DNA of 64,000 nt from Candidatus Enterococcus murrayae (GTDB lineage Bacteria; Bacillota; Bacilli; Lactobacillales; Enterococcaceae), in NCBI RefSeq assembly GCF_017315985.1, contig NZ_JAFLVR010000001.1, positions 163,073-227,072 of the forward strand. Reading direction: 5' to 3'. The first letter of the stretch is position 1; each line of letters starts with the position of its first letter. The position numbers were made by a program, and so were the translations under genes. Shown here in pieces: positions 1-7,959 of the stretch. The notes beneath the pieces were generated by a model, which saw only the letters and a program-made list of their open reading frames with translations, ran no database searches and had not been told where the DNA came from.

Positions 1-174
1 TGGACCAATAATTTGAAGAAGCACAACGACAAACAGCCACATAGACTTATTTCCAAAACGATATTGAGGATGTGTCAGCACATGTCTGACCGCCGTAATC
101 ATTAAAATCAGCTCTAAAATAATCAATGGCAAAAAAATTGGCAGATTATCTTTTAAAAATGTAAAATTATTCAT
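1..174 (-). CDS. PLDc_N-domain membrane protein, C-terminus cut by window edge
   Basis: A minus-strand reading frame opens with ATG at 174 (MNNFTFLKDNLPIF) and runs off the left edge of the window. The visible 58 residues hold one hydrophobic segment (about 12-28), a short polar loop containing HPQYRFGNKSMW, and the start of a second hydrophobic segment ending in a GP. This G-N-K-x-x-W pattern after a first helix is typical of the PLDc_N (phospholipase D nuclease N-terminal) membrane module found alone in small Firmicute proteins next to ABC transporters. Its start overlaps the stop of the XRE regulator by 8 nt (ATGAATAA), so the two are probably translationally coupled. What lies downstream is not visible; an ABC transporter pair would be usual. 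Confidence 0.7.
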   Translation of the reverse strand, partial: MNNFTFLKDNLPIFLPLIILELILMITAVRHVLTHPQYRFGNKSMWLFVVVLLQIIGP

Positions 175-1291
175 TCTTAGACATCTCCCTTTTAAGTATT
201 CGCAGTTCAGTATAAATAGTCTGCAATTGTTCTTGATCTTCGAAATTGTTAAAAGCTGGATTGTCAATCACAAAATTAATCAAGCTTTCTTTAACTTTTA
301 TTGAATCTCTAGGCAATTGATGACCAATTTCTAATTGTCCCAACCATTCATCCACTTGATCAAAATAGTCATCCCCATGAAGGTCCACTGGAAAATCTGT
401 TTGCTTTAATACATCAAGAAAATCATTGAGTATTGGAAAAACCGCTGCCTCATTTTGCATTTGAGCATAGCCAGAAATCGCAGACAATTGGAAATTCATT
501 AAGGCAATTGGATGAAGTTGTTTAAAATTAAAAATATTTGTAAATTCGAGTCCTCGAGAGACCGTTTCAGAAAACTTTTTTTGATCATTAAGCAATACTT
601 GTAAGTAATTTCCCAAAAAGCTAAGAAAGACAGTCGTATATTGATATATTGCACTCTGCAAAGTGATGACCGCTTGACTGTTCTCACCTTTTTGTTGCTG
701 GGCCGCTGCGATCAAGCTTTCAATCGGAAATAAAGTAGGCACCTGATCTCCTAAAATAGCCAATACTTGATCAAACTCATTTAAAGTCAATGAAGTATAT
801 GCTTCATACTTCAATGCCTGCGTGATCAGCTCAGGACTTTTTGACTGTGTTCTGATATGAACAAATAGCTCTTGGGCTTCTTTTGTATACGTCTGGATGC
901 TTTCCTCACCAGGTAATAAGTCCGCATGATTAAGAAGAAACAAGCCCATTTGCAGCACAAATGGGTAGCATGAGTAGTATCGCCGAACAAAGCTGCGAAT
1001 CGTCGCTAAAACTTCTTCGGGTGATTGCGTAACTAATGAATTCTTTAACATTCCATAAATCCGTTGAATCTCATGATTGTCTAATTGTGGTTCGTAAGTT
1101 AGCAATGAATCAATTGTTATATCAAAATACGCCGCCAATAGCGGCAATAAAGTAATATCTGGATAGGTCTGCCCTGTTTCCCATTTTGATACAGAAGCCT
1201 TCGATACTCCAACAAAATTCGCTAGCTCCTGCTGAGTTACTTGCTTTTCTTTGCGCTTTTCCATGATGATTGGTCCTATATTCATTTCCAT
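167..1291 (-). CDS. XRE-family regulator with TPR-like C-terminal domain
   Basis: This 374-residue protein begins with a Cro/C1-type helix-turn-helix (about residues 8-62: VTQQELANFVGVSKASVSKW followed by ETGQTYPDI). A long helical region follows, with repeated pairs of amphipathic helices that resemble tetratricopeptide-like repeats. The architecture matches small-ligand or peptide-sensing XRE regulators that control an adjacent membrane gene. The chosen start follows GGGGAG at good spacing. The stop overlaps the PLDc_N gene, which is probably its target or partner. The effector is unknown. Confidence 0.8.
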   Translation of the reverse strand: MEMNIGPIIMEKRKEKQVTQQELANFVGVSKASVSKWETGQTYPDITLLPLLAAYFDITIDSLLTYEPQLDNHEIQRIYGMLKNSLVTQSPEEVLATIRSFVRRYYSCYPFVLQMGLFLLNHADLLPGEESIQTYTKEAQELFVHIRTQSKSPELITQALKYEAYTSLTLNEFDQVLAILGDQVPTLFPIESLIAAAQQQKGENSQAVITLQSAIYQYTTVFLSFLGNYLQVLLNDQKKFSETVSRGLEFTNIFNFKQLHPIALMNFQLSAISGYAQMQNEAAVFPILNDFLDVLKQTDFPVDLHGDDYFDQVDEWLGQLEIGHQLPRDSIKVKESLINFVIDNPAFNNFEDQEQLQTIYTELRILKREMSKNE

Positions 1292-1384
1292 CTGTATCTC
1301 CCCCTCATATCTATTTTAGAATGTCTACTAAGAGAAAACAATCGAGTAATTGTTAACTTTAACGCACAATAATCAACTAACAAG

Positions 1385-1421
1385 AAACAAAAAACGACCA
1401 GAGGTGTTTACTCTAGTCGTT
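1385..1421 (-). terminator. Intrinsic terminator ending the 13-gene ynj-like operon
   Basis: An 11-bp stem (AACGACTAGAG pairing with CTCTGGTCGTT, one G-U pair) with a 7-nt loop is followed on the minus strand by a T run. It lies just after the stop of the TVP38 gene. Confidence 0.85.
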
Positions 1422-1433
1422 CTGAAGAATGGA

Positions 1434-2108
1434 TTAATCATTTTTATACTCTGAATTGAGCTGATTGATTTTCTTGCTGATTTTTTTTGGAAGATAAGCT
1501 AATAGAGCTAAAAGAAGCCCTGCACCTGCAAATTCCAGCAATAAGGTCATTGAAACTCCTTTGGAAGCTATCTCAGAGGCCATGAACGCATAAATGAAAC
1601 TAGCAGGCATCATCGTTACAAAAGAAATGATACTAAATTTTTTTATACTCATTGGCGTCATTGCATACGCATAGCTCTGAATTGCATAAGGGAAAATCGG
1701 AACCAATCGAGTAAAGATTAAAAAAGAAATGCCATTTTCTCTAACACCCTTTTCAATTTTTTGAAAGGTCAAATCATTACCAAAACGTTGTAAAATATAG
1801 TCCCGCGCCACGTACTTCCCAAGAACGAAAGAAATACTTGCCCCAAGAGAAGCACCAATAATTGTCAATGCTCCTCCCACAAATCCACCATAAGCCAAGC
1901 CGCCCACAATTGCTAAGAATTGCCCAGGCAATAAAAAGACAGCTACTAACACAGATAATAGAATAAAAATCAAATAGCCCCGCCAACCAAGATTTTCTAA
2001 ATAAGCTCTTAGTGCGGCAATATCAGTCAAGAAATCAACTAGCCCAAATTGATAGGCTAGAAAAATTACCAATAGCACAAACAAAATAAATGAAATAATT
2101 TTTTTCAA
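1434..2108 (-). CDS. TVP38/TMEM64 (DedA-like, SNARE-associated) membrane protein
   Basis: This 224-residue integral membrane protein has an N-terminal anchor helix and about five further hydrophobic segments. It carries the family core: FLLPGQFLAIVGGLAYG with a Gly-rich re-entrant stretch (GGALTIIGASLGASISFVLG), then FLIFTRLVPIFPYAIQSYAY. The F-x-R-x-x-P-x-x-P element is characteristic of TVP38/TMEM64 proteins, which belong to the DedA/VTT lipid-scramblase-like superfamily. It is the last gene of the long operon; the gap from the nucleoside-hydrolase-like gene is 34 nt with a clear ribosome site. TVP38 proteins often sit next to TIGR04282/TIGR04283-type transferases, which supports a shared but unknown role. 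The substrate is unknown. Confidence 0.85.
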   Translation of the reverse strand: MKKIISFILFVLLVIFLAYQFGLVDFLTDIAALRAYLENLGWRGYLIFILLSVLVAVFLLPGQFLAIVGGLAYGGFVGGALTIIGASLGASISFVLGKYVARDYILQRFGNDLTFQKIEKGVRENGISFLIFTRLVPIFPYAIQSYAYAMTPMSIKKFSIISFVTMMPASFIYAFMASEIASKGVSMTLLLEFAGAGLLLALLAYLPKKISKKINQLNSEYKND

Positions 2109-2142
2109 CCAAACACCTCTCTCATTTCAAAACCAAGATAAA

Positions 2143-2994
2143 TCAGTTACTTTTCAGTCCGGCTGTCATTCGTTTAATAACCAATTGATTAAAAACAGAA
2201 ATATTCAAAAGTTTTTTAGGCATCTTCACAATATATTTTGATTCATCAGATAGACTCATCTGCCCTTTAGATAGTTCCGGCTGTTCATTTGATAAAAAAT
2301 AGTATTCATCACTGAATAACTCTGGCCGCTCTAAATACACAGCTGTTGTCACATCCCAATTACAAAAACCACTGAAAATGAAAACTTTTTCGTTCCATTT
2401 TATCCAGTTTTCCAAAGTTTCACTAAGCCAGCTTTGAGCTTCTGGTGTAATCACATTTGCTGTTGAGAGTAAAAACTCGTGCATTTCCTTTTTCGAAAAG
2501 AATGCTTCTGCTGTCATATGACCGTTCATAACAGTTATTCTTGCTTGACTTAGTAAGACAGCTTTAGCCGCAATAGGATCAGACGAAAAGTTCAACTCTG
2601 CAACTTTCTGTTGATTTACTAGCAGTGGCTCAATAGTACCGCCCATCAATACAATCTCATGAACTTTTGAAAAAAAAGCTGGATCAATTTCCTGAGCATC
2701 AGCCAAATTGGTTAGAGCCCCCGTTGCTAAAATCGTAATTTCATTCGGATAACGATTGACTTGTTCTACCAGAAAATTAGCCGCAGGATAAAAGTCAAAA
2801 GCTAATTCAAAACGCTTTTTCATTTCCTGAGTTATTTTAGCCACTTCTGTTAAACGTGCATTTCCAAATGTCAAGGTTACACCTAGTAAATCAACTATTG
2901 GCGCTCCTAACAAATAGAGTAAGGTTAAGCCATCATCTATATCCCGATTCAATAGACCGAATGTATTGTCACAATCAAAAATAATTTTTCTCAT
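2143..2994 (-). CDS. Nucleoside hydrolase-like protein
   Basis: This 283-residue protein matches the inosine/uridine-preferring nucleoside N-ribohydrolase fold. Asp7 and Asp9 in IIFDCDNTFGLLNRDIDDG correspond to the calcium-binding DxDPGxDD start, but 'NTFGLLNRDIDDG' carries an insertion compared with the usual DPGIDDA. Later elements fit the family: ILATGALTNLA, EIVLMGGTIE, and NWDVTTAVYLERPELF near the C-terminus. Ribohydrolases cleave N-glycosidic bonds of nucleosides in the cytoplasm. Its start overlaps the stop of the TIGR04282-type transferase by 4 nt. Beside sugar transferases it may release a modified ribose from a nucleoside-linked intermediate. That role is inferred; the unusual active-site loop means ordinary nucleosides may not be the substrate. 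Confidence 0.75.
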   Translation of the reverse strand: MRKIIFDCDNTFGLLNRDIDDGLTLLYLLGAPIVDLLGVTLTFGNARLTEVAKITQEMKKRFELAFDFYPAANFLVEQVNRYPNEITILATGALTNLADAQEIDPAFFSKVHEIVLMGGTIEPLLVNQQKVAELNFSSDPIAAKAVLLSQARITVMNGHMTAEAFFSKKEMHEFLLSTANVITPEAQSWLSETLENWIKWNEKVFIFSGFCNWDVTTAVYLERPELFSDEYYFLSNEQPELSKGQMSLSDESKYIVKMPKKLLNISVFNQLVIKRMTAGLKSN

Positions 2995-3656
2995 TCTAAT
3001 AGTCCTCTATTTTCTTGCAGCCAGTGTTTAAAATGATGATTCTCTTCTTTCAATCCATAGCGAATTTTTTTTAAATCTATAGGATAATCAATATCTTGTA
3101 GCGGTGATAATAGTGTCACATCAATTCCTGGCAGTCGAGTCAGGGTTTCATTCAGTACTTCACTTTCTCCCCAATCAATATCTGTCTCAAAAATTGGCGT
3201 TAAATCAATTTCTTGATAACAGCCGATTAAGTAATAACCGCCATCAGGTGAAGGTCCTAGTACAACTTCTTGCATCTGAGTAAAGGCATCAAAGACTATT
3301 TCTGCATTTAAATTGGGAATGTCGCTGCCGGTTAACACCACTTTTTCATACCCCTTACCAAAAAGATGTTTCATTGCATGATTCATTCGTTGACCGATTG
3401 TTTCCCCCTTTTGTGGAAAAGCAGTGAAGCTATTTGGCAGAATCGAAAGTAAATCTGATGGATCCCCTTCATTAGAGTATGCAAGGTAAAGATCAATACC
3501 AGATTCATTTAAACTTCTAAATTTTGAAAAACTATCCTGTAACAGCTTGAGTTGAACCTGACAAGCCTCCTCGCCGCTTAATAAACTTTGTAGACGAGTT
3601 TTAACTTTGTTAGGTACAGGAACTCGTGTAAATAAAATATAAGCGTGTTTATTCAA
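2991..3656 (-). CDS. TIGR04282-type glycosyltransferase/nucleotidyltransferase-like protein
   Basis: This 221-residue cytoplasmic protein has the nucleotide-diphospho-sugar transferase fold. The N-terminus ILFTRVPVPNKVKTRLQ is the family's signature start (F-x-R-x-P-x-x-G/N-x-x-K-T-R-L), and it is followed by VVLTGSDIPNLN and VLGPSPDGGYYLIGC. These are hallmarks of the family first described as 'transferase 1, rSAM/selenodomain-associated' and later named after arsenosugar biosynthesis. It typically pairs with the TIGR04283-type transferase, also present in this operon. Neither acceptor nor donor is proven for the family. The 3' end overlaps the nucleoside-hydrolase-like gene by 4 nt, and the 5' end overlaps the phosphotransferase gene by 8 nt. 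Confidence 0.85.
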   Translation of the reverse strand: MNKHAYILFTRVPVPNKVKTRLQSLLSGEEACQVQLKLLQDSFSKFRSLNESGIDLYLAYSNEGDPSDLLSILPNSFTAFPQKGETIGQRMNHAMKHLFGKGYEKVVLTGSDIPNLNAEIVFDAFTQMQEVVLGPSPDGGYYLIGCYQEIDLTPIFETDIDWGESEVLNETLTRLPGIDVTLLSPLQDIDYPIDLKKIRYGLKEENHHFKHWLQENRGLLE

Positions 3657-4644
3657 TAATTCGTTCTCCTAAGGCTTGACGTAAAAATGTTTCATCTAAA
3701 TAGCTAGTAACCTTTTCAAAAATTTCTTGATTCCTTAATTCTTTTGTATCACTTTGATAACTGTCATAAGCCATCGCCGACCAAGATAAAGCACGCAGCA
3801 TCAAGTAGGGATGATAGATTTTCAAAGCCTCCCAGAAAGCTTCACGTTCAAAGCCGGTTATTTGCAGATAGCTAGTAAGAAAAGTGTGCTTTTCATCTTG
3901 TGATAAGATCACGTTGCTGCGCCAAAGAGTTGTAGTCGAAGCTAAAAACTGCGAAATGTCTTGAACAGGGTGGCTAATCACTGGTTTTTCCCAATCAATC
4001 AAAAACCCTTTTTTCCCAATAATAAAATTATGAGAGTTCACCTCTGTATTATTGATGCACCATTGATCAAGATCGTTAAAAAAACGTTGCTGGCCTACAT
4101 TTTTGTCACATCGTTCTAAAGCAGCTGCTAATTGTCGCTGCGCTTGAAGTGGAACGAAACTACTTGTTAAAACTGACTCTAACAAATGCTGGCATTCCAT
4201 CACACGAGCAGACAAAATTCCTGCTTTTTCTTTTATAAAAAAATTCTCTGCTGATTCATCAATTGGTTGCTGATGGATTTTTCCAAAAATCAAAGCAGCC
4301 TCTTTCAAATCACTTTTATAATTTAATGGCGACCCAAATAAAAATTCCATAATCAACAGCCCTTGAGGAAAGCTTTGGCAACTATCGTCCACATAATAAA
4401 CTTTTGGCGTTCTATTTGTTCGTTCCAGCCACTTCAAGGCTTGATACTCATACCGAATTTGATTCTTTAAATGCAATTGGCTGCCATAATTTAAACGAAA
4501 AACATATTTCCTTTTGCTGTCTGAAATCAGAAAATTTTGGTTATATTCTCCCTGCGCTAGAAACTCTACTGTAAACGGCTCTTCCAACCGCAACTCATCA
4601 ATTAACATTCTCTCTTTCAAATACTCTCGTATCTTTTCTATCAT
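3649..4644 (-). CDS. Aminoglycoside phosphotransferase/choline kinase-fold protein with altered catalytic loop
   Basis: This 331-residue protein has the APH/ECK kinase-like fold. An N-lobe nucleotide-binding strand pair (FTVEFLAQGEYNQNFLI then KYVFRLNYG) is followed by the hinge LLIMEFLFGSPL. The catalytic loop, normally HxDxxxxN, reads NNTEVNSHNFII, so the His is replaced by Asn and the catalytic Asp by Glu; the metal-binding Asn is kept. The following IDWEKP corresponds to the metal-binding IDxE motif. In this operon it probably phosphorylates a small molecule or sugar linked to the two neighbouring transferases. Resistance to aminoglycosides is unlikely. Changed catalytic residues leave open whether it is active as a kinase. 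Confidence 0.75.
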   Translation of the reverse strand: MIEKIREYLKERMLIDELRLEEPFTVEFLAQGEYNQNFLISDSKRKYVFRLNYGSQLHLKNQIRYEYQALKWLERTNRTPKVYYVDDSCQSFPQGLLIMEFLFGSPLNYKSDLKEAALIFGKIHQQPIDESAENFFIKEKAGILSARVMECQHLLESVLTSSFVPLQAQRQLAAALERCDKNVGQQRFFNDLDQWCINNTEVNSHNFIIGKKGFLIDWEKPVISHPVQDISQFLASTTTLWRSNVILSQDEKHTFLTSYLQITGFEREAFWEALKIYHPYLMLRALSWSAMAYDSYQSDTKELRNQEIFEKVTSYLDETFLRQALGERIIE

Positions 4645-4657
4645 GGATGACTCCTTC

Positions 4658-5338
4658 TTATTTGTAATATCGGTGCATCAGCTTATCAGGTGACATCCCC
4701 ATCAAATAAAATAGCTTGATCTTATGCATTTTTAAGTGTGTTCGCAGTTTGCCTTTATGAAAACGACGACTTGATGTGATGATTCGTACAGGTAATTGAT
4801 AAAATTTTCCTAGCTGTTTTAATCTTCGACTCAACCGCCAATCCTCCATTAACGGGATAGGCTCAAATCCGCCAATCTTTTCATAACAACTTCGCTTAGT
4901 AAACATCCCCTGATCACCAAATATTAAACCAAGATAACGTGCTCGTAAATTTGAAGTGATAGCTAAATAACGGTAGAAAAAATCGGATGAATCAAATGAT
5001 AATTTAAAAAAACCGGCACTACAACCATCATCTCCCAAAGCCGATTGAATTTGTTCTAATAGATTTCGAGTGCTACCTAGTCGACTATCACCATGCAAAA
5101 ACCATAAAAATTCACCAGAACTTTTTTCGACCCCATATTTTAGCTGTGCACCGCGATTGGTATTCTTTAATTGATACACTTGAGCTAATTTTCTAGCAAT
5201 CATTACTGTTTGATCCTGACTACCTCCGTCGACAACGATTATTTCATAGGAGATACTTGTTTCTAACTCACTTAATTGCTGCAATAAACGTTCAATATGC
5301 ATCTCTTCATTTAAAACCGGAATAATAATCGATATCAT
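4658..5338 (-). CDS. TIGR04283-type family 2 glycosyltransferase
   Basis: This 226-residue GT-A protein starts IIIPVLNEEMHIERLL, followed by IIVVDGGSQDQTV (the nucleotide-binding Asp-Gly-Gly element), NRGAQL, and FLHGDSRL (the DxD-like motif). FFKLSFDSS and FGDQGMF are also typical of the 'transferase 2, rSAM/selenodomain-associated' group. It is soluble, with no obvious membrane segment. It lies 13 nt after the phosphotransferase gene in coding-strand terms and overlaps the ABC ATPase gene by 4 nt. It and the TIGR04282-type protein are usually found together and are presumed to act on the same unusual sugar or thio/seleno/arseno-sugar conjugate. Confidence 0.85.
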   Translation of the reverse strand: MISIIIPVLNEEMHIERLLQQLSELETSISYEIIVVDGGSQDQTVMIARKLAQVYQLKNTNRGAQLKYGVEKSSGEFLWFLHGDSRLGSTRNLLEQIQSALGDDGCSAGFFKLSFDSSDFFYRYLAITSNLRARYLGLIFGDQGMFTKRSCYEKIGGFEPIPLMEDWRLSRRLKQLGKFYQLPVRIITSSRRFHKGKLRTHLKMHKIKLFYLMGMSPDKLMHRYYK

Positions 5339-6330
5339 CGTGGAATCACCTGCAGCTTCTCATTAAATGTTAAAAATACTTGCTCTTCACTAATCATTTT
5401 TTGTGTGATATTAGTAAACGTACAATATGTTTCGCCGATTTTTACTTGAACACGTTGCCCTTTTGGCGACCACTCGATACATTCAACCATTGCTGGCAGC
5501 CCATCTCCACTAATTTCAATCTCTGTGCCAAAAGGAACAAAGAGCGAGGCTTCGCCACGAATTTTTTCTGGATTTTTCACCACTAATTCAGTACCATTTA
5601 TTCGAAAAATATTCTCATAAATAATTCCAGGAATTAAATTACTTTCTCCGATAGTTTCGGCTACCTTTTGATTGGCCGGATAGAAATAAATATCCTTTGG
5701 TTTGCCGATTTGTTGAATTTTACCATCCAACAAAATAATCATCCGATCAGCCAATTGAAATGCTTCTTCCCTGTCATGGGTAACCAAGATAACACTAAAG
5801 CTGTATTCTCTTTGTAAACGGCGGATATAATCTCGCATCGAATCTTTCAAATGACTGTCCAAATTAGCAAAGGGTTCATCAAGTAGCAACAATTTAGGTT
5901 CTAGAACAATGGCTCGTGCCAACGCTACTCGCTGTTTTTGTCCCCCTGATAATTGATCTGGAAAATGGTTTTCAAGCCCGTCAAGATTAAACACATTAAT
6001 GATTTTATTGATTTTCTGAATAATAGTTTCTTTAGAAAATTTACGTGCTTTCAATCCAAAGGCGATGTTCTCAACTACAGTCATATGAGGAAAGAGCCAA
6101 AAATCCTGAAAAACTAATACAGTCGTTTCTTGGGAAAACCCATTAGTAAAAGTAATCGTTCCCTTATCGACTTGCTGAATACCTGCAATCATTTTAAGAA
6201 GACTGGTCTTTCCAACACCCGATGGTCCAAAAAGTGCAATGATCTCATCTTCTACCACATTAAAAGAGATGTCCTTTAATATTTTATTTTTACCATAATT
6301 TAATTGAAGCTCACTAATGCTTAGACCCAC
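5335..6330 (-). CDS. ABC transporter ATP-binding protein (YnjD/PotA-like)
   Basis: This 331-residue ATPase energises the importer encoded just upstream. Visible motifs are Walker A GPSGVGKTS (residues 35-43), Q-loop VFQDFWLFPHMTV, signature LSGGQKQRVALARA, Walker B LLLLDEPFANLD, and the switch His in VILVTHDREEA. After the roughly 230-residue ATPase domain, a beta-rich tail resembles a TOBE regulatory domain. E. coli YnjD lacks this tail, so the present protein is closer in shape to PotA/FbpC. Its start overlaps the glycosyltransferase end and its 5' region overlaps the permease gene by 17 nt. Confidence 0.9.
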   Translation of the reverse strand: MGLSISELQLNYGKNKILKDISFNVVEDEIIALFGPSGVGKTSLLKMIAGIQQVDKGTITFTNGFSQETTVLVFQDFWLFPHMTVVENIAFGLKARKFSKETIIQKINKIINVFNLDGLENHFPDQLSGGQKQRVALARAIVLEPKLLLLDEPFANLDSHLKDSMRDYIRRLQREYSFSVILVTHDREEAFQLADRMIILLDGKIQQIGKPKDIYFYPANQKVAETIGESNLIPGIIYENIFRINGTELVVKNPEKIRGEASLFVPFGTEIEISGDGLPAMVECIEWSPKGQRVQVKIGETYCTFTNITQKMISEEQVFLTFNEKLQVIPR

Positions 6331-7108
6331 GTTGCGCTCCTCCTATAACTATTTTTAAGATATAACCCCCAAGCATTGTAACTCCTAAAAAGACCAAACT
6401 ATATGATGAAGCCAATCCGAAGCGACCATTATTTGCATAAGGAAGTAACAATAACGGCAAGGTAATAATCTTTCCGCCTCCAATAAAGAAAGTTGGTAAA
6501 TACTGACTACAAGAGACAATGAAAACAAAGATCGCAGAGGTCGTTATTCCCGGTCGTAATAACGGCCAAGTAATCTGTCGAAAAATCGTCCATGAGTTAG
6601 CGCCCAAAGACTGAGCAGTCAAACTATATCCCTCTCCCAGCTGACGATAACTTTCCAATAAAATTTGCATTGCATAAGGTAAACATAAATATGTATGAAG
6701 CAGAATTATTCCTAAAAAAGTCCCCGTCAAACGAAGCTGCAGAAATAAAACCTGACTAGATGTAATAATTGCAATTGCAGGCAAAATCAATGGTAGATAT
6801 ATCACGATCTCGATAAAGCGATGCTCTATTTTTTTTTGAAAAGCAAAGTACCTTGCGGCTGGCAAAGCTATGGCAACGCTTATTCCTGTTGTAGCAAAGG
6901 CAATTACTACGCTGTTAATTACTGCCGGCCAAAAATTTGGTTCACTTATCATTTGTTTATAAACTTTTATAGCAAATTCTTGTGGATAAACAGCAGGATA
7001 CATCCACTTTGTGCTGAATGACCATAAAAATAAAAGAATTAAAGGAAAGAGCACAAGTATCACTGAAAAAAATAAAGAAAAATAGCCCCTTTTAAATAAT
7101 ATTTTCAT
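6314..7108 (-). CDS. ABC transporter permease (YnjC-like, second half)
   Basis: This 264-residue inner-membrane permease has about six helices. The cytoplasmic EAA-type loop (LTAQSLGANSWTIFRQITWP) contacts the ATPase. It belongs to the spermidine/putrescine, thiamine and iron-type BPD permease group. Together with the following permease it corresponds to the two halves of the single fused YnjC of E. coli. It overlaps the neighbouring permease gene by 4 nt. Confidence 0.88.
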   Translation of the reverse strand: MKILFKRGYFSLFFSVILVLFPLILLFLWSFSTKWMYPAVYPQEFAIKVYKQMISEPNFWPAVINSVVIAFATTGISVAIALPAARYFAFQKKIEHRFIEIVIYLPLILPAIAIITSSQVLFLQLRLTGTFLGIILLHTYLCLPYAMQILLESYRQLGEGYSLTAQSLGANSWTIFRQITWPLLRPGITTSAIFVFIVSCSQYLPTFFIGGGKIITLPLLLLPYANNGRFGLASSYSLVFLGVTMLGGYILKIVIGGAQRGSKH

Positions 7109-7959
7109 GCTGCTTTTCTCCCTCCCGGTAAAATCCGGCTAATGATCAAAGCGATTGTTGCAACCACTAAACAAATGCCAGACATCACGAAATTCAATGC
7201 AAAAGCTTGAGGACGAGTTGTTAAATCTGCTTGGGTAAACAAATCATGGGCAGTCAGTGCCACTGTCTGATTACTCGGATTACCCAATAAATAAGGAACT
7301 TCAAAGGAGGCAAATGTGAAGCAGAATAAAATAATAAATAGGGTCATTAAGGTTTTTTGAATCATTGGTAAGATTATTGAGAAAAAAATACGAATAGTCG
7401 AAGCTCCTAAATTTCTAGCTACCTCTACGTAGCCTAACTGCAACTGCCGCAAAATTGCTAAAGTTGTTATTGCAACATAAGGGACCTCTTTATATAAAAA
7501 CACCAAGATGATTCCAACGCCTCCAGGATCATGAATAAATAAGGGAAACTGACCGACCTCTTGAATCAAGCCTAACTGAAAAAAAATCCTCGAAATTATC
7601 CCCGTCTGTCCAATCAGTTGCATAATCATTAATGAAACAATAATATGTGGTAAGGAAATGGGCAGACCGATAATTTTATGCAGCCAAGGAGTTTTCACCT
7701 TCAATAGTAGAAATGACAAAACAACTCCTAACAATAATGACAAAAAAGTCGCGGTCAGTGCTAAGTAGCAACTGTAACCTAGCGACTTTCGAAAAAAAGG
7801 ATCATTCAAGACTTGCTGGTAATTTGTCAAACTAATCTGATTTAGTCCAATCAGAGGATAGTATCCTAAACTAATTTGTATCCCTTTAAACAGCGCTGCA
7901 AAAATGACAACACCATTTATTAATAAAAAAGGAAGGATTAATAATTTTTTTTTACTCAT
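7105..7959 (-). CDS. ABC transporter permease (YnjC-like, first half)
   Basis: This permease has about six transmembrane segments and the coupling loop VEVARNLGASTIRIFFSIILP. I chose the ATG at 7959 (MSKKKLLILP), which overlaps the lipoprotein stop as ATGAGTAA. The upstream in-frame ATG at 7968 sits almost on top of the ribosome site GGAAAGAG and is less likely. It forms a heterodimeric channel with the next permease. Confidence 0.87.
   Translation of the reverse strand: MSKKKLLILPFLLINGVVIFAALFKGIQISLGYYPLIGLNQISLTNYQQVLNDPFFRKSLGYSCYLALTATFLSLLLGVVLSFLLLKVKTPWLHKIIGLPISLPHIIVSLMIMQLIGQTGIISRIFFQLGLIQEVGQFPLFIHDPGGVGIILVFLYKEVPYVAITTLAILRQLQLGYVEVARNLGASTIRIFFSIILPMIQKTLMTLFIILFCFTFASFEVPYLLGNPSNQTVALTAHDLFTQADLTTRPQAFALNFVMSGICLVVATIALIISRILPGGRKAA

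Noticed and set aside
3649..4644. Aminoglycoside resistance kinase
   Set aside because: The catalytic His and Asp are changed and the gene is embedded in the ynj-like operon.
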